This document shows positions 1 to 7,587 of a DNA stretch of 37,899 bases, in pieces. The stretch comes from Desulfobacteraceae bacterium. GTDB taxonomy: Bacteria > Desulfobacterota > Desulfobacteria > Desulfobacterales > Desulfobacteraceae. The translations under genes and the position numbers were made by a program. Every line of letters begins with the position of its first letter. Position 1 is the first letter of the stretch. The DNA lies in the NCBI GenBank assembly GCA_016744295.1, contig JADGEQ010000056.1:1-37899 (forward strand), written 5' to 3'. The notes under the pieces are model-generated. The model saw only the letters and a list, made by a program, of their open reading frames with translations. It did not search any database and was not told where the DNA came from.

Positions 1-111
1 GAACCTGCATCCATCCTCAAGGTTTTGGAAACCACCATTCCCAAAGACTTTATGGATATGAACAAACGAGCTTTGGATATTGGTATCCAAATGGGTGAAG
101 CCCAGCGATAA
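1..111 (+). CDS. 3' end of an unidentified protein (36 residues visible)
   Basis: An open frame runs from base 1 to a TAA at 109-111. It ends with residues ALDIGIQMGEAQR, and a strong terminator follows at once, so this is the end of a real gene that starts outside the window. The tail (a VLETTIPKDF stretch followed by MNKRALDIG) vaguely resembles the C-terminus of gamma subunits of 2-oxoacid:ferredoxin oxidoreductases. The fragment is too short for a firm assignment. Confidence 0.6.
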   Translation, partial: EPASILKVLETTIPKDFMDMNKRALDIGIQMGEAQR

Positions 112-126
112 GCACACCTATAATAA

Positions 127-174
127 TAAAATAATGTCTGGTGTTGGATTGTACCAACACCAGACATTATTTTA
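127..174. terminator. bidirectional rho-independent terminator
   Basis: Perfect inverted repeat with arms 127-147 and 154-174 and a 6-nt ATTGTA loop. The stem has a GC-containing core (TGTCTGGTGTTGG) and A/T-rich ends, so each strand has a U-tract. It lies between two convergent genes, and the stop codon of the minus-strand gene sits inside the right arm. It most likely terminates both. Confidence 0.85.
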
Positions 175-465
175 GTTTTTCTTCAAATTTTTTGGAACCG
201 GCTCAGCTCCTGCTGCTGGAAACAGATCCTCTATATTTTTCCCCTTAATTTTTTTGAGACAGCTTTCCAGAGCTTCCTGCTCAGAATTCCCAGCCCCCTG
301 ATGTTCCGGTTTAGCAACGATATTGACCAGATTGGGAACTGCAATATAATCCCCGGCCAGATTTCCCTGGATTTTCTGGTGAACATCAATGTAAATCATC
401 CTGCCTTTTCTGATCAAATTGTACCGGGTAATCCGGGTTAAAATATCATTTACGTGAAGTTCCAT
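172..465 (-). CDS. hypothetical protein, 97 aa
   Basis: I do not recognise this family. The start is the ATG at 465 because AAGGAGAT lies 7 nt upstream of it on the minus strand. The longer open frame up to 555 has no comparable ribosome binding site. The protein begins MELHVNDILTRITRYNLIRK and has a basic, beta-rich first half, then a Gly/Glu linker and a Lys-rich C-terminus. There is no signal peptide or membrane segment. It converges on the preceding gene and is divergent from xsc. No cysteine or metal-binding motif is visible. Confidence 0.6.
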   Translation of the reverse strand: MELHVNDILTRITRYNLIRKGRMIYIDVHQKIQGNLAGDYIAVPNLVNIVAKPEHQGAGNSEQEALESCLKKIKGKNIEDLFPAAGAEPVPKNLKKN

Positions 466-910
466 ATACCTATCTCCTTTTTTTTCATACACCTGCCACA
501 CTTCCCCATTGTTTTCAACATTTTTCTTTCCACTCCTCCTTACCTTCTCCAACAAAATCCAAAAAAAAATCCCAAAAAAAACATTGACGAATCCACTATA
601 AAATTTAATTATACATATTATTCACTACATGCTCCTTCCCTGACTGACACTGACCTGATGCCCCGGAACTGGTTACGAACCAGAATCCTTGCTGCAAGGT
701 ACCGGAAACAATTCCCGGAACAAATCCTAATTCGCTTGGAAATAATTAAAAAAGAATTACACTATTTTTTCGCTTGACATCTTTCTGATATCTGATATAT
801 CACACATCAGATATCAAAAAGAATACAACTTATTATCTGCAAAATACTGCGGATAATATTTCCTGCACCTAAAGGGAAAAAAAACAATTAAATATGGAGG
901 TAGTAATACA
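466..910. other. 445-bp AT-rich intergenic region upstream of xsc
   Basis: Contains no convincing gene; the plus-strand frame at 454-777 is low-complexity Phe/Lys/Pro and lacks a ribosome binding site. It holds a short hairpin at 669-683 (CTGGTT, loop ACG, AACCAG) of unknown role, and the xsc promoter/operator described separately. Confidence 0.6.
774..815 (+). promoter_or_regulatory. taurine operon promoter with overlapping palindromic operator
   Basis: A perfect -35 box TTGACA (774-779) is followed after 16 nt by a -10-like TATATC (796-801). A perfect inverted repeat, GATATCTGAT (787-796) and ATCAGATATC (806-815), overlaps the spacer and -10 and reaches the likely start site. This is the geometry of a repressor operator. 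The regulator is not encoded in this window. The leader to the xsc ATG would be about 100 nt. Confidence 0.65.
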
Positions 911-2689
911 ATGAAGATGACCACTGAAGAGGCCTTTGTAAAAGTTCTCCAAATGCATGGAATTGAACACGCATTCGGTATTATCGGTTCGGCAATGATG
1001 CCTATTTCCGACCTGTTCCCCAAGGCAGGCATCAAGTTCTGGGATTGTGCCCATGAAGGAAATGCCGGCATGATGTCAGACGGTTACACCCGTGCTTCCG
1101 GCAAAATGTCCATGATGGTAGCCCAGAACGGCCCCGGCATCACCAACTTTGTGACCCCCGTAAAAACCGCTTATTGGAACCACACCCCGCTCCTCCTGGT
1201 TACACCCCAGGCAGCAAACATGGCCATGGGTCAGGGCGGCTTCCAGGAAGTTCCCCAGATGGCGGCCTTCGAAGACATGGTAGCCTACCAGGAAGAAGTT
1301 CGTCATCCTGCCCGTATTGCCGAGGTTCTCAACCGCGTAATCACCCAGGCAAAGCGTGCGTCTGCCCCTGCACAAATCAATGTACCCCGTGACTTCTGGA
1401 CCCAGGTGATTGATATTGAACTTCCCGCCATTGTAGACCTGGAACTTCCCGCTGGTGGCCAGGAAGCAGTTGCCCGAGCAGCCGAGCTTCTGTCCAATGC
1501 AAAATTTCCTGTCATCCTTAATGGTGGCGGTGTTGTGATCGGTGGTGCCATCAAAGATTCAATGGCTTTGGCTGAAAAACTTAGTGCACCGGTTTGCTGC
1601 GGTTACCAGCACAACGATGCCTTCCCCGGAAGCCATCCCTTGTACACAGGAACCCTGGGTTATAATGGTTCAAGAGCCAGTATGGAACTGATTGCCAAGG
1701 CCGATGTTGTTCTGGCCCTGGGAACTCGTTTGAACCCCTTCTCCACCCTGCCCGGCTACGGCATTAACTATTGGCCGACAAATGCATCCATCATCCAGGT
1801 TGACATCAATTCCGATCGCATCGGTCTTACAAAACCTGTCACAGTGGGTATTGTTGGTGACGCCAAAAAAGTTGCCAACGGAATTTTGGCTCAGCTGTCC
1901 GCCACTGCCGGTGATGCCGACCGTGACCAGCGCAAGGCAACCATTGAAAAAGCCAAAACAGACTGGGCAAAAGATCTTGCCGGCATGGATCACGAAGATG
2001 ATGATGCCGGTACTACATGGAACGAACGCGCTCGCAAGCAGGATCCTGAAAAAATCACCTCCCGCATGGCATGGCGTGCTATTAAGGCTGCGCTTCCTGA
2101 AAATGCAATCATCTCTTCTGACATCGGAAACTCCTGTGCCCTGGGCGCTGCCTATCCAACCTTTGAAGAGGGTCGTAAATACTTGGCTCCCGGCATGTTC
2201 GGACCTTGCGGATACGGATTTCCTGCCATCTGCGGTGCAAAAATCGCCCAGCCTGATGTTCCGGTTGTTGGTTTTGCAGGCGACGGTGCCTTTGGTATTT
2301 CAATGAATGAAATGGTTTCCTGCGGTCGCGGTGACTGGCCTGCTATTACCATGATCATCTTCCGCAACTACCATTGGGGTGCTGAAAAACGTAACACCAC
2401 TCTCTGGTATTCCGACAACTTTGTAGGAACCGAACTGAACCGCGAAGTTAACTATGCCGAGATTGCCAAAGCCTGCGGTATTGAAGGTGTCCAGGCAACC
2501 ACCATGGATGATCTGACTGCAAAACTGAATGCAGCCGTTAAGGCTCAGATGGAAGAAGGCAAGACCACTTTCATCGAGGTGATGACCAATATGGAACTGG
2601 GCGAGCCCTTCCGTCGTGATGCCATGACAGCGCCTGTTGCCGTTGCCGGAGTTGACAAAGCAGATATGTGTCCCCAGAAAGATATCTAG
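911..2689 (+). CDS. xsc: sulfoacetaldehyde acetyltransferase (Xsc)
   Basis: Thiamine-diphosphate enzyme of 592 residues, the usual family length. Xsc converts sulfoacetaldehyde and phosphate to acetyl phosphate and sulfite, the desulfonation step of taurine catabolism. Visible landmarks are the N-terminal ThDP-binding domain with the conserved glutamate in AHEGNAG (E49), a central domain around residues 190-340, and the ThDP/Mg motif GDGAFGISMNEM (from about residue 456) followed by RNYHWG. The sequence matches Xsc rather than acetolactate synthase in the GQGGFQEVPQM region. The start is preceded by GGAGG about 10 nt upstream. It is the first gene of an operon with tpa and ald. In a sulfite-respiring anaerobe the released sulfite would feed dissimilatory sulfite reductase, and the acetyl phosphate would yield ATP. 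Confidence 0.96.
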   Translation: MKMTTEEAFVKVLQMHGIEHAFGIIGSAMMPISDLFPKAGIKFWDCAHEGNAGMMSDGYTRASGKMSMMVAQNGPGITNFVTPVKTAYWNHTPLLLVTPQAANMAMGQGGFQEVPQMAAFEDMVAYQEEVRHPARIAEVLNRVITQAKRASAPAQINVPRDFWTQVIDIELPAIVDLELPAGGQEAVARAAELLSNAKFPVILNGGGVVIGGAIKDSMALAEKLSAPVCCGYQHNDAFPGSHPLYTGTLGYNGSRASMELIAKADVVLALGTRLNPFSTLPGYGINYWPTNASIIQVDINSDRIGLTKPVTVGIVGDAKKVANGILAQLSATAGDADRDQRKATIEKAKTDWAKDLAGMDHEDDDAGTTWNERARKQDPEKITSRMAWRAIKAALPENAIISSDIGNSCALGAAYPTFEEGRKYLAPGMFGPCGYGFPAICGAKIAQPDVPVVGFAGDGAFGISMNEMVSCGRGDWPAITMIIFRNYHWGAEKRNTTLWYSDNFVGTELNREVNYAEIAKACGIEGVQATTMDDLTAKLNAAVKAQMEEGKTTFIEVMTNMELGEPFRRDAMTAPVAVAGVDKADMCPQKDI

Positions 2690-2724
2690 GGAAAGCGTAT
2701 TTGTAACAAGCGTATCTGAAACCG

Positions 2725-2754
2725 GTTGCCATGGTAGAGATCTACCATGGCAAC
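2725..2754 (+). repeat. intercistronic hairpin between xsc and tpa
   Basis: Perfect 13-bp stem (GTTGCCATGGTAG, 2725-2737; CTACCATGGCAAC, 2742-2754) with a 4-nt loop. No U-tract follows, so it is not a typical terminator. It could instead protect the upstream xsc transcript or set unequal xsc and tpa levels (inference). A short direct repeat, AAGCGTAT, lies just before it at about 2693-2715. Confidence 0.6.
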
Positions 2755-2805
2755 TGTACACATAAAACTGATCCACAAAGAATTAGGTGTTAAAGGGGGT
2801 TCCCC

Positions 2806-4206
2806 ATGGAAAACAAAACCGATTGGCTTGACTATGATGTTGAAGAGATGGTGGCCGGTGATAAAGATGCTCTCTGGCATCATTTAAAGCCCCACAAATG
2901 TTTTGAGACCCAGGAGCAGATGATCGTTGTAGAAGGAAACGGTCTCATGGTCAAGGATATCCGGGGGCGTGAATACCTGGATGCTACTTCCGGCGGTGTT
3001 TGGAGTGTAATGGTCGGTTTCGGCCGGGATTCCATTGCGGAAGCAGTCTGTGACCAGCTCAAAAAAATGCCCTATTTTGCAGGGGTATTCGGCAACATTC
3101 CATCCATTAAATTTGCAAAAAAACTTTTGGAAAAATTGCCCAACCACGACAAGGTATATTTTTCAAATTCCGGTTCAGAAGCAAATGAAAAAGCCTTTAA
3201 AATTATCCGCCAGGCATCTCATATTGATCCTGCCAGAAAAGGCAAATACAAGATCATGTACAGGGACCGGGACTACCATGGAACCACCATCGGTGCCATG
3301 AGCGCCACAGGCCAGGCCCAGAGAAAAGAGGGTTTCGGTCCTTTTGTAGAAGGGTTTGTTGAATTCCCCCATTGCACCTGCTACCGCTGTCCCTATGATA
3401 AAACCTATGGGGATTGCGACATCGAATGTGCCAGAAAGGTAGAAGATATCATCCTCAAAGAGGGAGCCGATACCATCGGCGGTATGATTGTAGAGCCCAT
3501 CACAGCCGGCGGTGGAGTACTGCTTCCCGTTAAAGAATACTATCCCATTCTCCAAAAAATTTGCAGAAAATATGATATCTGGATGATCATGGATGAAGTT
3601 GTCTGCGGGTTTGGCAGGACAGGTAAATTCTGGGGCCACGAACACTATGATGTGGATCCGGAAATCATCACCATGGCCAAGGGGTTGGCAAGTTCCTATG
3701 GCGCCCTGTCTGCCACAGTGGTCAAACAAAAAGTTTATGATGCATTTTTGAACGATCCAAGTGATCCTGAAACCCGACTCAACTACTTTAGGGACATCTC
3801 CACCTATGGGGGATGCACCGCTGCCCTGACAGCAGCCTTGGAAAGCACACGGATCATTGAAGATGAAAACCTGTTGGACAACAGTGTTAAAGTGGGTGCC
3901 TATCTCAATGAAAAGCTTGAAACACTGAAAAAATATGATATTGTGGGTGATGTCAGGGGCGTGGGACTTTTTGCCGGCATTGAATTTGTAACGGACAAAG
4001 CCACAAAAGAGCCCATTTCCGAAGGCCAGATGGCACAGCTCATGGGCAATGTCATGGCCCAAAACGTGATTGTAGGCCGGACCAACTCCAGTTTCCACGG
4101 ACTGAACAATATCATGAACTTTGCTCCCTGCCTGATCATCACCAAGGAACAGGTAGACACGATTGTTGCTGCTGTGGCAACAGCCATAGAAAAAACATTT
4201 GGATAA
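2806..4206 (+). CDS. tpa: taurine:pyruvate aminotransferase (Tpa)
   Basis: Class III PLP-dependent aminotransferase, 466 residues. It transfers the amino group of taurine to pyruvate, giving sulfoacetaldehyde (the Xsc substrate) and alanine (the Ald substrate). Visible features are SNSGSEANEKAF near residues 120-131 (PLP phosphate binding), YHGTTIGAMSATG (157-169), the cofactor aspartate in MDEVVCGFGRTG (D263) and the Schiff-base lysine in TMAKGLASSYG (K292). A Cys-rich stretch (C190, C192, C195, C204, C208) resembles one seen in related omega-aminotransferases. The start is preceded by AGGGGG. The assignment to taurine rather than another omega-amino acid rests on the family match and the position between xsc and ald. 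Confidence 0.93.
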   Translation: MENKTDWLDYDVEEMVAGDKDALWHHLKPHKCFETQEQMIVVEGNGLMVKDIRGREYLDATSGGVWSVMVGFGRDSIAEAVCDQLKKMPYFAGVFGNIPSIKFAKKLLEKLPNHDKVYFSNSGSEANEKAFKIIRQASHIDPARKGKYKIMYRDRDYHGTTIGAMSATGQAQRKEGFGPFVEGFVEFPHCTCYRCPYDKTYGDCDIECARKVEDIILKEGADTIGGMIVEPITAGGGVLLPVKEYYPILQKICRKYDIWMIMDEVVCGFGRTGKFWGHEHYDVDPEIITMAKGLASSYGALSATVVKQKVYDAFLNDPSDPETRLNYFRDISTYGGCTAALTAALESTRIIEDENLLDNSVKVGAYLNEKLETLKKYDIVGDVRGVGLFAGIEFVTDKATKEPISEGQMAQLMGNVMAQNVIVGRTNSSFHGLNNIMNFAPCLIITKEQVDTIVAAVATAIEKTFG

Positions 4207-4262
4207 AAAATCTAAACCGTACTTTAATTTTTAAACCATTTTTATATTTAAGGAGAGGCCCC

Positions 4263-5375
4263 ATGTTAGTTGGAATCTTAAAAGAGATCAAAGTTTTAGA
4301 GAATAGAGTTTGCATGACACCTGCCGGTGTTGTTGCCATGAAAAAAAACGGTCACGATGTTATGGTTGAAACAACTGCGGGTATCGGTGCCGGCTTTTCC
4401 GATGCAGACTATGTTGCTGCCGGGGCCACCATTGGTGACACCCCCGCCCAGGTGTATGAAAAATGTGAAATGGTCATGCATGTAAAAGAACCCCAGCCCT
4501 CAGAGTACGACATGATCCGTGAAGACCAAATCGTTTTCACCTATCTGCATCTTGCAGCCGATGAGCAGCAGACCATGGGTTTGATCAAAAGCAAATCCAT
4601 TGACATTGCCTATGAAACAATTGAAAAAGACAATGGGTCCCTCCCCCTTCTCCTCCCCATGAGTGAAGTGGCTGGCCGGATGGCAACCCAGGAAGCGGCT
4701 AAATATCTTGAGATGCCCCAGGGCGGAATGGGTGTTCTTCTGGGCGGCGTAACCGGTGTTGAACCTGCCACAGTTGTTGTTATCGGTGGCGGTGTTGTGG
4801 GTATCAATGCAGCTAAAATGGCCTGTGGTCTGGGTGCAAAGGTATATATTCTGGATACAAACCTGGAAAGACTTGCCTACCTGGATGATGTCATGCCTGC
4901 CAACTGCTTCCCCATCATGTCCAATGCAGCCATTCTCGAAGAATTGTGCATCAGAGCTGATGCTGTTATTGGTGCGGTCCTGGTTGCCGGAGCAAAAGCA
5001 CCGAAGCTGCTGACCCGTGACATACTCAAAAAAATGAAAAAAGGTTCTGTTATTGTGGATGTTGCCATTGACCAGGGCGGTTGTTTTGAAACTTCCAAGG
5101 CCACCACCCATGCAGATCCCGTCTTTGAAGTGGAAGGCGTTATTCACTATTGCGTTGCCAACATGCCTGGTGCTGTTGCCAGAACTTCTACCACAGCCCT
5201 GACAAACGCCACCCTTCCCTATGCCATTGAAATCGCCAACAAGGGATGGAAAAAAGCCATGCAGGACAATAAGGAAATCAAATTGGGCGCCAATGTCATT
5301 AAAGGCAAGGTAACCTTTAAGGCGGTTTCCGATGCCTTTGGCCTTGACTACACTCCGGTTGAAGATTTTCTTTAA
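4263..5375 (+). CDS. ald: alanine dehydrogenase
   Basis: NAD-dependent alanine dehydrogenase of 370 residues, full family length. It oxidises alanine to pyruvate and ammonium, so it regenerates the pyruvate used by Tpa and releases taurine nitrogen. The N-terminus (MLVGILKEIKVLENRVCMTP) is the family signature. HVKEPQPSEY carries the conserved catalytic KEP segment, and VVVIGGGVVGINAAKMA (about residues 171-187) is the Rossmann NAD-binding loop. The start is preceded by AAGGAGAG. It is the last gene of the taurine operon, 56 bp after tpa, and is followed by two terminators. No taurine transporter gene is present in the visible operon. Confidence 0.96.
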   Translation: MLVGILKEIKVLENRVCMTPAGVVAMKKNGHDVMVETTAGIGAGFSDADYVAAGATIGDTPAQVYEKCEMVMHVKEPQPSEYDMIREDQIVFTYLHLAADEQQTMGLIKSKSIDIAYETIEKDNGSLPLLLPMSEVAGRMATQEAAKYLEMPQGGMGVLLGGVTGVEPATVVVIGGGVVGINAAKMACGLGAKVYILDTNLERLAYLDDVMPANCFPIMSNAAILEELCIRADAVIGAVLVAGAKAPKLLTRDILKKMKKGSVIVDVAIDQGGCFETSKATTHADPVFEVEGVIHYCVANMPGAVARTSTTALTNATLPYAIEIANKGWKKAMQDNKEIKLGANVIKGKVTFKAVSDAFGLDYTPVEDFL

Positions 5376-5384
5376 TCAACACTG

Positions 5385-5423
5385 AAAAGGTCTGGTTTTT
5401 TGTTTAAAAACACCAGACCTTTT
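5385..5423 (+). terminator. rho-independent terminator after ald
   Basis: Inverted repeat AAAAGGTCTGGT (5385-5396) and ACCAGACCTTTT (5412-5423), with an A/T-rich loop that can pair further. It begins 9 bp after the ald stop. The T-stretch is inside the arm rather than long and downstream, which may explain the second hairpin that follows. Confidence 0.75.
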
Positions 5424-5475
5424 GTAAGTACCCGCAGAACAGAGTTCCTTAGCGGGTATGTTAAAAAGCTCGACA

Positions 5476-5518
5476 GCCCCTGCAAAAGATATCTATCTTT
5501 TACAGGGGCATTTTTATT
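5476..5518. terminator. second terminator, probably bidirectional
   Basis: Stem GCCCCTG-C-AAAAGATA (5476-5491) and TATCTTTT-A-CAGGGGC (5494-5509) with one mismatch and a very short loop, then ATTTTTATTT. It lies between ald and the convergent selenoprotein gene (stop at 5529) and could serve both strands. Confidence 0.75.
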
Positions 5519-5528
5519 TCTACCCCTT

Positions 5529-5861
5529 TTACAACCCTTCATATATCATATCGTTGTATCCGATATAAATTGCATCCTTTGTCTTTACAGCAGGTGCCCG
5601 AAGATTTCCGGTCCGCCCCATGGCAGCCTTTAAAATTTCTTCCCTGTGTGCTTCATCAGACTCAAGGGAAACAACGGTTTTCCCCTTTCCAATATAAACA
5701 ATCTGCCGGGTTTTTATCAATTGCCATGCCATTTCCCGATCAATTTTCTCTTTTTTTGCGTCCACAATATCTGTTGGTGTGATCTGATTTAGCTCAAAAT
5801 ACATTTGGGCTTTTTTACAGGATACTCATCCTTTCCGAATATAGGCCCATTCAATTTCCAT
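5529..5861 (-). CDS. ArsC/Spx-like thioredoxin-fold selenoprotein, UGA-encoded Sec12
   Basis: The frame normally visible begins at an internal ATG (5804), which has no ribosome binding site. Reading upstream in the same frame, one TGA (5826-5828) is followed by eleven more codons back to an ATG at 5861, with AAGGAGG 5 nt before it. Reading TGA as selenocysteine gives a 110-residue protein starting MEIEWAYIRKG-U-VSCKK. The resulting U-x-x-C redox motif stands where ArsC-family proteins carry their catalytic cysteine. The C-terminal GRTGNLRAPAV and YIGYN segments are those of the deltaproteobacterial ArsC-family (seleno)proteins. A bacterial SECIS-like hairpin follows the UGA. It is probably a cytosolic thiol/selenol oxidoreductase with an unknown partner. 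It lies 43 bp downstream of the HDOD-GAF gene on the same strand. Confidence 0.85.
5791..5828 (-). promoter_or_regulatory. predicted bacterial SECIS element with Sec UGA codon
   Basis: On the minus strand the UGA (5828-5826) is followed by a stem GCCCAAA (5810-5804) pairing with UUUGAGC (5798-5792) with one C-A mismatch, plus one more A-U pair at the base. The apical loop is UGUAU with G in second position, 22 nt after the UGA. These values fit the known bacterial SECIS model (loop 16-37 nt from UGA, G among the first two loop bases). Confidence 0.7.
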
Positions 5862-5904
5862 ATATCCTCCTTTTATAATGCTTATATTCTCGTATGTTTA
5901 TTGC

Positions 5905-7473
5905 TTAATTGACTGGTTTTCGCGCATGGAGGGTAAATGTTTTTACCACAAGTTCCCTGAATACCCGAAGATAATCTATGGTTTTTTGGTTCATGGAATG
6001 GGCCTTGCTGTCCCAGCCCACATAAATCATGGAAATGATCTTTTTATCCACAAACACAGGGAAAACAGCAAAAGATGAAAGTTCTTCTTCTTTTCCAAAA
6101 CGGTCCATATACCATTGCGGGATTTTTCTTTTATTCTTTTCACCTGGGATACTTCTGATAATGCTATCATTTTTCTTTAAAACAGCACTATTGAATAGAT
6201 CCCTGCTGTTCTCCAGTTTAAATACAAAAGACTGAAGAAATTCCTGTGACATCTCCCCCTTGGCAAACCGGGCATCCATGGTCTGGGTTTCCTTTTTTTT
6301 GATGGATATGCACACTTGACTGAAATAAAAACTTTTGAAAATAATATCCACGATATTGGTAAATATTTCATGAATACTCAGCTGGCTGTCCAAATTTTCC
6401 TTTAGCAATTTTAAGCCGGCATTCAGGTTGGCGATATTTTTAACCCCGGAAGATTTTTTACCCTGCCCTCCCCGGGCCTGATCAATGTTCATCAAGGCCG
6501 AATGTTTTGCCATTTTCTCCCGGGATATTTTGACCAGTTCCAAGGCCATTGGCATATCAATATCCAAAATTGGTTTGTATTTGACAGCAATGCTCCTGGT
6601 CTGTTCAAGCTCATGATCACGGCCCATATCCATTGAGATATCACACATTTCTCTGGTAAAGGAGCAGGCATACCGATGGAGATTTGCTTGACCGATTTCC
6701 TCCCCTTTCACAGCAAAATTTGTCACCGGCCGCATGGTATTGATAACATTTTCCGGCAAATGAAGTTTTAAGGCCACAAGCCTTCCCAAATCGCTATAGG
6801 AAAGCCCAAGTACTGACTTTGACGCAACCTGTAGTGACGCCTGCCCCTCATCCATAATCACCTCAATCTGAATATATTTATCCGGGGCAAACAATGCCAC
6901 CAGATACTCACCCAGATCATAGATCATGGCTGAAATTTGGAGGGAATCGGCATCTTTATACCCCCCCCCAAGGGCAATTTGCCTTGCCATGATGCTCCGC
7001 TGAAGCCCTTTCAAGGCTTTATCCCGAAGGATATCTGCATTGGCAAGGCCACTCATCATTTCATAGATTTTCAAACTGGCGGCTGCCAGCCGGATCTCAT
7101 CTGTGCCCAGGATGATCATGGCTTCAGAAATGGTGGAGATTCCCTTGGTTGAAAAATGCCGATAAAAAGAGGAGTTTACCAATTTCAGCACCTTTGATGT
7201 CAACGCCATATCCTTTAGGATCACATCCGCAATGTCATTGGCTGACGAATATTTCATGGTCAAAATTTTATTCACATCGCTGACCTGACGGGAAAAGGAT
7301 AAAAATGAATCCTGGGCCATCATTTTTTTGAAAATAGAATTTACGAAAAGACTGTGATCAGAAGCATCTGCCTCGGTGGCCAACCTGTCCCCATCATCGG
7401 ACTCCCTGCCTAGGGCGGGCAGACAAATCGCATCCAATTCTATCCCCGCATGGGGGGGCACTGGTTCATCCAT
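5905..7473 (-). CDS. HDOD domain protein with C-terminal GAF-like domain
   Basis: About 522 residues. The first half (roughly residues 45-245) is an HDOD domain, the HD-related output module that lacks the catalytic HD pair. Recognisable parts are LKDMALTSKVLKLVNSSFY, GTDEIRLAAASLKIYEMM and ISAMIYDLGEYLVALFAP. The C-terminal part (about 350-515) looks like a GAF domain. Such proteins act in signalling, often alongside cyclic nucleotide systems. I chose the ATG at 7473 (MDEPVPPHAG), which has GGAG 5 nt upstream; a TTG at 7494 would add seven residues. It is transcribed away from the adenylate cyclase homologue, with 114 bp between them. Ligand and partner are unknown. Confidence 0.85.
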   Translation of the reverse strand: MDEPVPPHAGIELDAICLPALGRESDDGDRLATEADASDHSLFVNSIFKKMMAQDSFLSFSRQVSDVNKILTMKYSSANDIADVILKDMALTSKVLKLVNSSFYRHFSTKGISTISEAMIILGTDEIRLAAASLKIYEMMSGLANADILRDKALKGLQRSIMARQIALGGGYKDADSLQISAMIYDLGEYLVALFAPDKYIQIEVIMDEGQASLQVASKSVLGLSYSDLGRLVALKLHLPENVINTMRPVTNFAVKGEEIGQANLHRYACSFTREMCDISMDMGRDHELEQTRSIAVKYKPILDIDMPMALELVKISREKMAKHSALMNIDQARGGQGKKSSGVKNIANLNAGLKLLKENLDSQLSIHEIFTNIVDIIFKSFYFSQVCISIKKKETQTMDARFAKGEMSQEFLQSFVFKLENSRDLFNSAVLKKNDSIIRSIPGEKNKRKIPQWYMDRFGKEEELSSFAVFPVFVDKKIISMIYVGWDSKAHSMNQKTIDYLRVFRELVVKTFTLHARKPVN

Positions 7474-7587
7474 TGGAACTCCATTCAAAAACAAACTTGA
7501 AAATAGTGATGATTAACCCATATAATACATCCATCATTATAGACTTTATACGTGGAATTTTCAATTTAATTTTAAAACAGGTAACCC

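Noticed and set aside
669..683. CTGGTT-ACG-AACCAG hairpin that resembles part of a tRNA
   Set aside because: No acceptor stem, anticodon arm or D arm can be built around it; no tRNA is present.
454..777. Plus-strand 107-codon frame upstream of xsc
   Set aside because: Low-complexity Phe/Pro/Lys composition, no ribosome binding site, and it overlaps the better-supported minus-strand gene and runs up to the xsc promoter.
3175..4098. Long 307-codon frame antisense to tpa
   Set aside because: tpa is certain from its catalytic motifs; the antisense frame has no family resemblance and no ribosome binding site. Long antisense frames are expected from codon bias.
4500..5147. 215-codon frame antisense to ald
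   Set aside because: Shadow of ald; Asn/His/Gly/Cys-rich composition typical of antisense readings.
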